Assembly: GCA_030760725.1 (NCBI GenBank)
Contig: JASWHV010000008.1
Coordinates: 59,123,671-59,187,670 of the forward strand
Origin: Neostapfia colusana
Taxonomy: Eukaryota > Streptophyta > Magnoliopsida > Poales > Poaceae
Direction: 5' to 3'
DNA: 64,000 nt
A program made the translations under genes and the position numbers. How positions within the stretch are numbered: the first letter of the stretch is position 1; the number at the start of each line of letters is the position of its first letter. The notes beneath the pieces were generated by a model. That model was not told the DNA's origin. It worked only from the letters and a program-made list of their open reading frames with translations, and ran no database searches. Positions 34,887 through 44,787 of the stretch are shown piece by piece.

Positions 34887-35553
34887 TGTGACACCCTCAT
34901 TCCTGGTGTTAGCATATATTCATGTTTTATGAAGAGAAACCATTTTAAGAAGAAGTAGGAACAGAGAAAAATATCAAAAGAATAGCCAATGAGAGCCGAA
35001 TCCAGTTCACTGAGAGCGCCGAAGACAACTTACCGAGGCCGCTGGCCACGTGGCGTGTTCGAAGCTCATCGCCACAAAAGGGGGAAAGGTCTGACCCTGT
35101 GGGACACGTGTTGCCCCGGAGCTAGCCTCTGCGGAAAAGGAATTTCCGCAGGACACATGTCACCTTCGGAGCTAGTCACCGCGGAAATCAGAGGACCAGT
35201 TGCGCGGGATACGTGTCGATCTCGGAGCTCAACTCCGAGAGGTCCAGTTCTATCGAACACGTGTCACCACCAGAGCTTATCTCCGGGAGGTCCATCGCTG
35301 CTGGACACGTGTTAACCTCGGAGCTCGTCTCTGAGAAGGAAGGAAAGTCTGGCGCTACTTGACACGTGGCGTGCGCGGAGCCACATCCGAAAAGAGAGGA
35401 GGTCCCGACCGCCAGGATACGTGGCGCACGCGGAGCTCACCTCCTAAGGACAGGGGAGTCTTGCTCACTTGACACGTGGCACCATCGGAGCTCGTCTCTG
35501 TGGAAAAGGAGAGACCAGGCCGATGGACACGTGGAGCCTCCGGAGCTCATCAC
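34887..35553 (+). repeat. 3' LTR of F1, first part, with CACGTG array
   Basis: The part up to element G holds the 160-bp LTR start missing from the 5' LTR and an array of CACGTG units (about 35045-35545) with one unit fewer than F3 at its start. It ends in the G target site ATCAC (35549-35553) and resumes at 48233. Confidence 0.9.
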
Positions 35554-35800
35554 TGTCACACCCGGTTTCTCCGAAGACCAACCGAGTGAATATCACATGT
35601 ATGCCAGGATCATTTTCTCATACATGTGATGAAAAATAGTGAAGCATCAATTATTACAAGCCAGGTGTCGAATATAAATAAGTCTTACATAGCATATATC
35701 TTGATGGACGATAATAAGTTCATAACATGTAAATAAAATAGCAGCGGAATATTATTCTTGTGGGCTCCGTCACAGGCGTTGCCCGGGGGACTCCATGAAC

Positions 35801-37021
35801 CTAGAATCCTTCTTCGGGTCCAAAGTCTTGATCATTAAACACCACATCATCCCCTTGACCTGAGCAGCAATTTAAACCAACAAATATGCAAGTTTGAGTA
35901 CCGTGGGTACTCAGCAAGTGTGGGAAAGTTATGTCATGCATGGCTAGAGCAAGGAGAGGTTGAACTCATGGTTAAAGCACTATGCAATTATTACCTACCA
36001 CCTTAGCTTATTAAGCACCTACATTACTACACAGGTGAAATGGTCCCAATCTCCCAACCCATCATCATAATCAAATAACCATAACATCATTTCCAATGTT
36101 AAGCTCCCCGCTTAACATCCACAACTTCCAAAATCATCATCCTCTAATCATGAATAAGTCCAAGCCGCTCTTGACCGTGAGCATGGCTGTCATGACAGTT
36201 TTGACTCTGCAGAGTTTGTACCACTGTACCCACATGTAGTGATTTCATCCCCCGTTGCCGGGTGGACTAAAAGAACCTCCATTATGCCAGTGGCCACGAA
36301 CCACATTCACACTTCCCAGGTGTGTAGCCAGGAGATCACTACGAAGCCTTTACAAAGGGATTCCCGACGAGCGTGGGCCCACTAAGGTTTCACCCCTAAC
36401 AGCATACAAGAGGCTCCAACCCCACTGCAGTGGCCCCCTCTTGAGCCTTGCGGTTCATATGGTAGTCCAGCTGACACCTATTCCCCGCACCATCCAACAC
36501 ACCCATACTACGTCGGGGATACACCTAATTAATTGGCCAAGCTGCCACATCTCAGCATGTGGTTGGCATGGTAAAGCCAGATTACATGCTCCATGAACCG
36601 GTCCTTAGGATCCAGGCAAGTACTAAGCACAAACCCGAGTCTCGTGCACCCAGCACCAACCAAATCATCCAACTTGCCTCGATCCCTACCTCTACATAAC
36701 TCATAATATCTCATTCAAGAGTAAGGTAAACATGTTGATGATCTCATATCCCACTTATCCCATTCTAAGCATGGCTAAGCATAAGTAATATGAATGAATG
36801 ATATAATAAAATAAACCCAACCCGAGCTACAAGGAAACAAGATAATGCCATTCTAGGGAAACTGCCTAGCATGGGTTTCATATTTCAATTGACAATGCAA
36901 ATAATTCTATCAGACATCCTAGTATAGGATCAAAGTGGTCAAGGACACTTGCCTTCTTCCTGCTGCTCTGGGAATGGAAAATCTTGGTCTTGGAAGGGGA
37001 GAACTTGCTCTGGGGCAGGTT
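35801..37021 (-). CDS. G 3' LTR candidate two-exon acidic peptide (37021-36953 and 35859-35801)
   Basis: The first block is 69 nt, again a multiple of three, after GAGTAG and before GAAG/GCAAGT. It reads EQVLPFQDQDFPFPEQQEE. The second follows GCTGCTCAG and reads GQGDDVVFNDQDFGPEEGF with a stop at 35801-35803, in frame when joined in phase 1. The other G LTR has the same exons; in the second block its two changes are both synonymous (TTT/TTC and CCC/CCT). It is rich in D, E and Q with no known domain. No AUG exon was identified. Confidence 0.42.
35895..35913 (-). promoter_or_regulatory. Conserved stem-loop upstream of the candidate acceptor (G 3' LTR)
   Basis: TGAGTACC pairs with GGTACTCA around 3 nt, within CACTTGCTGAGTACC as in F. 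The 5' LTR copy near 45128-45145 carries one stem substitution. Confidence 0.55.
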
Positions 37022-38557
37022 CTACTCATGCCAATACACATAGCAAAAGAAAACAACAATACATAAGACATAGTTCACACTTTCACTTCATACAACCCAC
37101 ACATACATACATATGATAGTCATTCACATTTCTAAGTGTTGTGGTTACTCTAGATGTGTTGATTTTTAGCCTACATGCACTTTTAAACATATGTATATGA
37201 TTTCTAACTTTTGTATTCAGATTTCTGTTTGCACACTATATATGAATTTACAATTTGAACAAATTCCTTATATTCAATTAATACACTTCTTAGCTACCAA
37301 GATTGCATGAAAGGTAATTTCCTACTCCAAATAGGTTTCCAGATCTTCTACCAAATCCTAAAATGTAGTTTTTGGAGTTAGAGACTTCCTCTATCATTTT
37401 CTAATTATGCATACCCATTTTCCTATATTTTTCAGATTTACTTTCTATGCCTAAAAGTGAGTTTTAATATTAAATAGTAGGGCATGTCATCTAAACAGAA
37501 TAGGTTCTGATCTAAAATATTAAATAATATATTTTTGAACTTCTCCTCTGATGTGAACTAATTTAAATTTATTTTACCAATTTTCAGAATTATTTCCTAA
37601 CCTAAAAATGTGTCCCTATAACTAATAAATGTGAACAATCAATTAGACAGATTCATTTCAGCTTAAAATCTATTTTTAACTCATTCTAAAGTTTTCCAAG
37701 TGCTAGGAGAGTTTAAATTTGAATTTACAATGTGTTTGCCTCACCTTTTAAATTTAAATCCTAATCACATATTCAAATTTCTGAATTTAATATTATATAG
37801 GGTTAAAAAGGTAAATCCACCCTACTACGGGGTCTAATTTATTATTTTATAAATTTCCAGGGGTCTAACTACACATAACAGAGGGGTTTTCCTAATTTTT
37901 ATTAAGTCCAGGGGCTAAAACTTATTTTTAAATGAATTTACACGAATTTCTGAAGTTCCAGGGGCTAGATCAGAAGTTTCCGGGGCTAGCTCGTGTTTTC
38001 CGAGATCCCTAGGGGGTAGCGCGTAAGAATCCCGGCCCTTATAATGCAGGGCCGACGTGGACCGTCCGATTTAAAACAGACGGCTGAGATTATAACGCGA
38101 AGCGGTATGGGTTAGATCTAATAGGAACCGCACGATTTAAAATGGACGGGCCTCAGGGGGCCACGTCGCCCTGGCCGTGCGTGGGCGGTGCTGCCCGGCG
38201 GCCCGCGGCGGCTGGAGGCAGCGATCTCGCCGGAGAACTTCGGATCTTCGTCTATACTTCCTAAAACTGGGATTTCATGGCATAGATCGGTAGAGGGGAG
38301 GTCGGAGATCTCACATCGGGGTTTTTCTTGAGCTCGGAGGCCCTAGAAGGCGGTCGGCGACGAGGTCCGAGGTGAAAACACGGTGGTGCTCGTTGGCGCT
38401 GCGTCTAGAGCGCAAAACACCGGATTTCCTTCACCTGCGAGATTCCCCGGAGGCGGTGGAACACGATCAGCGCGTTAGATCAGGAAATCCGAGCTAGGAT
38501 CGAAGGAAAACGACTGGAGAAGCTCTGGTTCTCACCGGGAGGAAAACACAGCCGATC

Positions 38558-38568
38558 GGGGGGGGGGG
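38558..38568. repeat. Homopolymer G run (11) at the expected G start site
   Basis: The run lies 18-28 nt below the TATA box in element sense. The equivalent run in the 5' LTR (47793-47812) has 20 G. Confidence 0.8.
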
Positions 38569-38585
38569 ACAGGGCAATGCCGGCG

Positions 38586-38591
38586 TTTATA
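38586..38591 (-). promoter_or_regulatory. TATA box of the G LTR
   Basis: The minus strand reads CTATATAAACG here and again at 47831-47836 in the 5' LTR. Confidence 0.65.
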
Positions 38592-38980
38592 TAGATGAGG
38601 GAGGGCGGCGGTCTGTTGGGATCGAGCTGGAGTCATCCGGGACCAGAATTCGGCTGGGGGACGCGGGTTTCCGGGGTTAGTTGCGATCGGGCGCGCGGAG
38701 GAGTCTGGGTGGTTGGCGCGAGCGGGAGGTGAGGGATGACACGCGGGCCCCGCGTGTCAGTGAGAGGGAGAGAGGGGCGCGCGGCTCTGGGCTGGCGCGG
38801 GGAAATGGTGGGCCGGTTGGTGGGTTTGGGCCCACTGGCCGGTTGGGTTTTCTTTTTCCTTTTCTTTTCTGTTTTGATTTGAATTTGAATTCCAATTTGA
38901 ATTTGAATTTCTGCACGACATGCAATACGTCCAAAAAATTTTAAATTCCCCTCTTAACAGATTTTGGGGTGTTACAGCTT

Positions 38981-38990
38981 AACCCCCCTT
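38981..38990 (-). promoter_or_regulatory. Polypurine tract of G
   Basis: The plus strand AACCCCCCTT, a purine run on the minus strand, lies 4 nt from the LTR end at 38976. Confidence 0.75.
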
Positions 38991-39042
38991 AAAAGAAATC
39001 TCGTCCTCGAGATTGGTGGTTCTAGGAAAACAATTCCGGAAA

Positions 39043-41918
39043 CTATGCCTTAAGCTCGTCTTCTCGCTCCCATGTTGCTTCCTCTTCCGAGTGATGCTTC
39101 CACTGCACCTTGCACATCCGGATTCTTTTATTTCTTGTGAGGCATTCCATTGTCTTCAAAATCTTGACCGGTTGCTCGGCATAAGACAGATCCTCTCGTA
39201 CGTCAACCTCATTCATGGGTAACATCTCTTCAGGCGTCCTTAGACATTTCTTGAGCTGCGACACATGGAATACATCATGCACATCTGATTGGCGAGCCGG
39301 TAGTTCTAGTTGATATGCCACTTCGCCTTTCCTCTCCAGAACCTGAAAGGGTCCGATATATCGAGGTGATAACTTCCCTTTCATCTTGAACCGACGAAGT
39401 CCTCAGATAGGGGACACCTTGAGATAGACATAGTCTCCCACGTTGAAAGTAAGCTCTCTTCTCCGCACATCGGCATAACTCTTTTGTCGGGTCTGTGCTA
39501 TCCTCAGGTTGTTGCAAATTTCCCTCACTTTCGCCTTGGCTTCTTGTAGTACTTCGGGTCCAAACACTTTACTTTCCCCGGTTTGGTTCCAAAATAGTGG
39601 AGTTCTGCACTTTCTCCCATACAAAGCCTCAAATGGTGACATCTTCATACTAGCCTGATAGCTGTTGTTATAGGAGAACTCCGCATACAGTAAGTTCTTA
39701 TCCCAACTCCTATTGTTCTTGAGCGCACACGCTCTCAGCATATCCTTAAGGATCTGATTGGTTCTTTCCGTCTGTCCGTCAGTCTGGGGATGATAGGCAG
39801 AACTTAAATTCAGATGAGTTCCCATGGTTTCATGCAATTTCTGCCAGAACCTTGAGGTGAACTGCGTCCCTCGATCTGACACTATCTTTTTTGGCACTCT
39901 ATGGAAACACACGATCCTTGACATGTACAATTCTGCCAATTTGGATCCGCTGTAGCTTTCTTTCACGGGGATGAAATGAGCTACCTTGGTTAGCCTATCG
40001 ATGATGACCCATATCGAATCATATCCTGATTGGGTCCTAGGTAGTCCCACTATGAAATCCATACTGATTTCTTCCCATTTCCATTCAGGCACTTTGAGTG
40101 GTTGCAATAATCCCGCGGGTCGTTGATGTTCTGCTTTCACCAACTGACATGTGTCACATAGGGCAACATGTTCCGCGATATCTCGCTTCATGCCATACCA
40201 CCAATATCTGCTCTTGAGGTCATGATACATCTTCGTACTCCCAGGATGAATGGAATAGTCGGAATCCTGAGCTTCCTTCAAAATCAATTCATGGATCTCC
40301 TTTACTTCAGGCACACAGATTCTTTTCCCGTGCCACACCGTACCTTGTTCATCCTCTCTGAACCCAGGGGCTTTATTTTCCTTGATGAGTTCTCTAATCT
40401 CTTGTATCTTCTCGCCATTCTTCTAACCATTGCGGATGTCTTTCTCTAATGTGGAGTCCACTTCCATGGCGATGGACTCACCACTATTCACCAGACATAG
40501 ATTGAGTTTTATAACCTCTTCCTTCAATTCTGTAGGCATGTCCTTCAAGCTCAACCTATTGACCTGCACTTTCCGGCTTAGAGCATCCGCCACGACGTTC
40601 GCTTTCCCAGGATGATAGTTGATGCCCACATCAAAGTCGTTGATTAGGTCTAACCATCTCCTTTGTCTGAGGTTGAGATCTGGCTGTGTGAAAATATACT
40701 TTAAGCTCTTATGATCCGTATATATCTCTGTCCTCTTCCCCATCAAGTAGTGCCGCCAAATCTTCAACGTGTGTACCACTGCGGCTAGTTCTAGGTCATG
40801 TGTAGGATAGTTCTTCTCATGTTTCCGGAGCTGCCGGGACGCATAAGCCACGACATGCCCTTCTTGCATGAGAACACATCCCAACCCGTTTCCAGAGACA
40901 TCGCAGTACACCAAAAAGTTCTTCTGCATATCTGGCATAACTAGCACTGGGGCTGTTGTCAATCTTTTCTTCAGTTCCTGAAAACTCGTCTCGCACTGCG
41001 GTGTCCATGTGAATGTGATTCCCTTCTCCAACAATTTGCTGAGGGGTCTCGAAATCTTGGAGAAACCCTCGATAAACCGTCGATAATACCCAGCCAATCC
41101 TAAGAAGCTTCGAACTTCCCCGACATTTTCGGGGGTCTTCCACTTCTGCACATCCTCGATTTTGGCGGGATCTACGGAGATTCCTCCCTCCGAGATTATA
41201 TGTCCTAAGAAGGGAACTCTCTTCAACCAAAATCACACTTGCTCAACTTGGCATATAGTTGGTGTTCTCTCAGCTTTTGCAACACCAACCTTAAATGTCC
41301 CTCATGTTCTTCTTCATCTTTGGAGAAAACAAGAATGTCATCAATGAAAACCACCACAAATTTGTCCAGATATTCCATGAATACCTTGTTCATGAGATAC
41401 ATGAAGTATGTCGGGGCATTAGTTAGCCCGAAAGGCATGACGGTGTATTCATACAGTCCGTACCGAGATACGAAAGCTGTCTTTGGAATATCAGCTTGCC
41501 TTATCTTAAGTTGGTGGTATCCCGACCTGAGATCAATTTTTGAGAACACACAAGCTCCCCTCAACTGATCAAACAAGTCTTCAATGCGGGGTAATGGGTA
41601 CTTGTTCTTGATGGTTACTTCATTCAACGCACAGTAGTCCACGCATAGCCTTTGGGTCCCGTCCTTCTTGGGCACAAATATCACTAGAGCTCCCCATGGT
41701 GAGGAACTAGGACGAATGTACCCCTTTTCTGTCAATTCTCTTAAATGTTCCTTGAGTTCTTCCAGCTGTTTGGAGTCCATCCGATAAGGTCTCTTGTATA
41801 TCGGAGCTGTTCCAGGCACTAGCTCAATCGCGAATTCCACTTCACTATCGGGGGGCATACCTGGCAACTCCTCCGGAAAAACATCTGGATATTCCCTGAT
41901 GATCCTGATCTCCTCCAC
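39043..41918 (-). pseudogene. G pol: RT, RNase H, integrase, chromodomain
   Basis: RT (PLPRIEDLFDQLRGACVFSK, VVFIDDILVFSKD), RNase H (YCDVSGNGLGCVLMQEG, YTDHKSLKYIFTQPDL), integrase (CDTCQLVKAEHQ, MDFIVGLP, IVSDRGTQFTSRFW, AYHPQTDGQTERTNQ) and a C-terminal chromodomain (LTRNKRIRMCKVQWKHHS, EEATWERED; about 39180-39043) appear in that order. A frameshift lies near 41230 and stops lie at 40423-40425 and 39403-39405. Chromodomains of this lineage are known to steer integration toward H3K9-methylated chromatin. This matters for the histone-like leader frame of the same element. Confidence 0.9.
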
Positions 41919-43490
41919 TTACACCTCAACTTGATTGAGTTTAATGTCCCTCCTAGGCTCTTGTATAGTTATGAACTTTACTCTTGTGCCACTAGGGTGA
42001 GTTAGTTCCACCGTTCTTGTCGAACAATGGATGATTCCTTTATGTTTGGTCAACCAATCGATACACAAAATAATATCTATCCCTGGTGAATCTATCACTA
42101 TGAGGTTTGCAGTAAATACCACCCCATTAATGTCTAGATTTACCTTGGGACACACTTGTCTTGTCCTTATTTCTCCCCCTGGAGAGTTTACTGCTAGCAT
42201 ATGGTTCATTTGTGTTGTTGCTAGATCATGCTTCTTAACAAACCCTTGGGCAATGAACGAGTGGGTAGCACCAGAATCGAACAACAGGGTTGCAATGTGT
42301 AAATTGGTAGGAAACTTACCAACTACCACGTCGGGTGCCTCTTGCACCTCCTCCATGGTCACGTGGTTCACCCGTCCTCGCATCACATTCTGCTGTTGCG
42401 GCTGCATGGGCTTCTTCTTTGGGCACTTATGGGCGTAGTGCCCCACTTCACCACAGTTAAAGCATTGCACCCCTACCTTAGGTGCCTGGCCTTTGTTGTC
42501 TTGGGGTTGGTTTGCGGGTCCTTGTACTGCTGGTCGAGGTTGATATGTGGGGCGAGGCTGTTGTACAAACTGACGTTGTGGCTGTGCTGGTGCTGACGGA
42601 GGCCTGAAGTTCGGGTTGTACCCTCTCGGTGCTGAGTAGGGTACCGCAGCACGGCTCGTCTGCCCTGCGGGTTGCTGCATCAGACGTGGGCGTGTGTTTC
42701 TACCCGAGGCTTGGTGTGACCATCCCGCCTTCCTCTTGTTTTCATTTTCCAAGGCCTTCAGCTTCCCTTCCACAACAAATGCTCTGTCCACCATCTTTTG
42801 GAAACTTTCATACTCGTTGGAGGACATTGCACACTGCATTTCCGCTGTAAGTCCTTCCACAAAGCAGTCCTGTTTCTGCTCATCAGTCTCGATGTCCCGT
42901 GGTGCATAACGGGATAGTTGGGTGAATTTAGTGAGGTATTCCCTCACAGTCATGATTCCTTGCTGCAGCCCCAAGAACTCCTTTATCTTGTTTTTGAGTT
43001 CACCCCTTGGTATGTAATGGTTGCGGAAACTGCGCTTGAACTCTTTCCAAGTGATGTTCTCAGGGTCATGATGGGTGGCCACGTAAGCGGTCCACCAATC
43101 AGCAGCAGGTCCATGCAGTTGGTGAGATGCAAACAACACCCTCTCATACCCTTGGCATTGTATGATCCTCATTTTGCTCTCAATGGTTTTTAGCCAGTCA
43201 TCTGCCTCCAGAGGTTCAGCAGCACTAGCAAACTTTGGAGGTTGAGTCCCTAGAAACTCACTCAACCTTGGTTGGCGTGGTGCAGCTTGTGGAGGTAGAG
43301 CTTGGTGCAAGTTGGCCACCACTTGAGTCAGGCTCTGGATGAGCTGATTCTGATTTTCAAGCATTTGGTGGATGGGATCAACTCCTTCACGGCGACCACC
43401 CCTGTCTTGTCCTCCAAAAAGATGAGGGTCGCCGGCCTCATCGTTGTTGTTGGCGGGGTTGGCACCACGACCCTTTCCTCTTCCGGCCAT
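41919..43490 (-). CDS. G gag and protease, open for 523 codons
   Basis: The start MAGRGKGRGANPANNNDEAG is set by the ATG at 43490, after which the frame is uninterrupted to 41919. It has a Gln-rich helix (IHQMLENQNQLIQSLTQ), capsid-like LEADDWLKTIESKMRIIQC and WKEFKRSFRNHYIPRGELK, a Pro/Gln-rich basic linker, a CCHC knuckle (CFNCGEVGHYAHKC, about 42421-42468) and protease LFDSGATHSFIAQGFVKKH. The stop at 41919-41921 falls between protease and RT, in the same frame as RT. It is probably a mutation, since the related F element has no stop there. Confidence 0.88.
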   Translation of the reverse strand: MAGRGKGRGANPANNNDEAGDPHLFGGQDRGGRREGVDPIHQMLENQNQLIQSLTQVVANLHQALPPQAAPRQPRLSEFLGTQPPKFASAAEPLEADDWLKTIESKMRIIQCQGYERVLFASHQLHGPAADWWTAYVATHHDPENITWKEFKRSFRNHYIPRGELKNKIKEFLGLQQGIMTVREYLTKFTQLSRYAPRDIETDEQKQDCFVEGLTAEMQCAMSSNEYESFQKMVDRAFVVEGKLKALENENKRKAGWSHQASGRNTRPRLMQQPAGQTSRAAVPYSAPRGYNPNFRPPSAPAQPQRQFVQQPRPTYQPRPAVQGPANQPQDNKGQAPKVGVQCFNCGEVGHYAHKCPKKKPMQPQQQNVMRGRVNHVTMEEVQEAPDVVVGKFPTNLHIATLLFDSGATHSFIAQGFVKKHDLATTQMNHMLAVNSPGGEIRTRQVCPKVNLDINGVVFTANLIVIDSPGIDIILCIDWLTKHKGIIHCSTRTVELTHPSGTRVKFITIQEPRRDIKLNQVEV

Positions 43491-43808
43491 CTATCATGAT
43501 CAACCAAATGTTAATTTAAAGCATTACATGTTAAGTTCCCAATTTGCTTGTTTAAACTTAAAATTTTGAGGCCTTATTATATTTATATTTTCTGAGGGTT
43601 TCACGTCTCACGCTAAAATAAATGCACTCTTAATTCATAGGGGTTCACACATCAAAGCAAAACAACCTGAAGACGAGGTTGTGGACAAATGCCCATGGCT
43701 TCCACAACTCACGTCACACTCCAAACATTAACACATCATTAACTAAGGTATTGACTCGCCTACTCGATAACCTACCGAACTATGGGAAAGGACGCTACAC
43801 GACTCGTA
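43491..43808 (-). other. Spacer between the leader frame and gag in G
   Basis: About 320 bp with no supported gene separates the extra frame's stop from the gag ATG. Confidence 0.6.
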
Positions 43809-44570
43809 TCACTGAGCTGGCTCCTCGGGATCTTCCTCATTATTGCGGCTGCCCTCTGACTCCGCTTTGGGTGGGGAAGCTGCTGGTGGGGAAGTGCGGC
43901 GACGCCTGCTCGTCCGGTGATCTGGGGAGTCTGTGTCATTCACGATGACACACAGTTCATTCCCATCTCCTCTTTCCCTCGCCCTCAAGCTGGCTCGAAG
44001 CAACGCCTCAGTCTCCTTCAGGGTGTCACGAACATCCTGAAGCTCCTGCTGGCACTCCTGCAGTCGAGTGATGAGCATAGCAGCATCCTCCAAGCACAGG
44101 TCCATGTGCTCATGGGAAGTCCCCTGCTACACTGGCGGGTACTTGTACTCCGTTGTACCACTCTCGCGCTGGAGGACATACATGTAATCAGTCCTGTCCA
44201 GGTGGCGACGGTAGATGTGACTCTGGCAGGTGATAGCCTCCCAGGTGACATCCTTCTCCGCATCGACCTGTGTCGCTCGACAAGCTGGAGAGCGGTGGAT
44301 CTTAAGCAGCTGATTTTCATGGATAATCCTCATTTCTGAACTCCATACTTCCCGCTTCTCACGGATGGTCCGGGTGGAGCTGTAGTGTATGATTAGCTTG
44401 CCCGTATTGGCGGCGGCGTGGAGCATACGTCGAAGACGGCGCAACAAGCCTCCCACTGCCAATCCGTAGGAGAGGTACGTCATCGGACGATTCTCCCCTC
44501 TCAGGGCAAGGGCAACTACAGGAACTCTCCCTCCGGTGGACTTGCGGGCGGTACGGATCATGCAAACCAT
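43809..44570 (-). pseudogene. Extra leader reading frame of G with histone H3-tail-like N-terminus
   Basis: Upstream of gag and downstream of the PBS lies a frame of about 253 codons, broken once by TAG at 44127-44129 and in the same frame on both sides. It starts MVCMIRTARKSTGGRVP. Residues 6-17 match H3 residues 5-16 at nine of twelve positions, with TARKSTGG unbroken and Arg in place of K14. A middle part (EVWSSEMRIIHENQLLKIH) is unfamiliar. The C-terminal part has a probable coiled coil (LITRLQECQQELQDVRDTL), a basic patch RTSRRRRTSPP like a nuclear signal, and an acidic end (EEDPEEPAQ). No gag, pol or envelope motif is present. Mimicry of the H3K9 region is inference. Nothing similar was seen in the E2 or F1 leaders. 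Confidence 0.6.
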
Positions 44571-44770
44571 CTAAAACATAAAGCATTTAAAATTAAGTTA
44601 GTTAAGAGTTAAACAAAAATTGTATTTTGAATAAAAGTTGGGACAAGGTGAATAAAGTGACCCCGTTAAATAACACTTTTCAACCCACACCTTTGTAAAA
44701 TAGTTTTTAAGAAAATAGGGTCCTTAAATACGTCCATTTCTACCTAGGTCCACGTTCCTACGGGCAACCT

Positions 44771-44783
44771 GGCTCTGATACCA
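44771..44783 (-). promoter_or_regulatory. Primer binding site of G
   Basis: The plus strand GGCTCTGATACCA is a full complement of the initiator-Met tRNA site. A 4-nt spacer precedes the LTR. Confidence 0.92.
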
Positions 44784-44787
44784 CTTC

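Larger units (their letters stand above)
35554..38976 (-). repeat. 3' LTR of G
   Basis: The plus strand runs from TGTCACACCCGG to TTTTGGGGTGTTACA. In element sense it has a TATA box, a homopolymer at the expected start site, a GC-rich exon-like zone (about 38150-38560), then AT-rich sequence with the two mini-exons. I see no other gene. Confidence 0.92.

Noticed and set aside
38677..38944. Overlapping frames with FKLEFKFKSKQKRKGKRK-like peptide in the G LTR
   Set aside because: They come from AATTTGAATTTG and TTTTC repeats on both strands near the LTR end; nothing suggests a gene.
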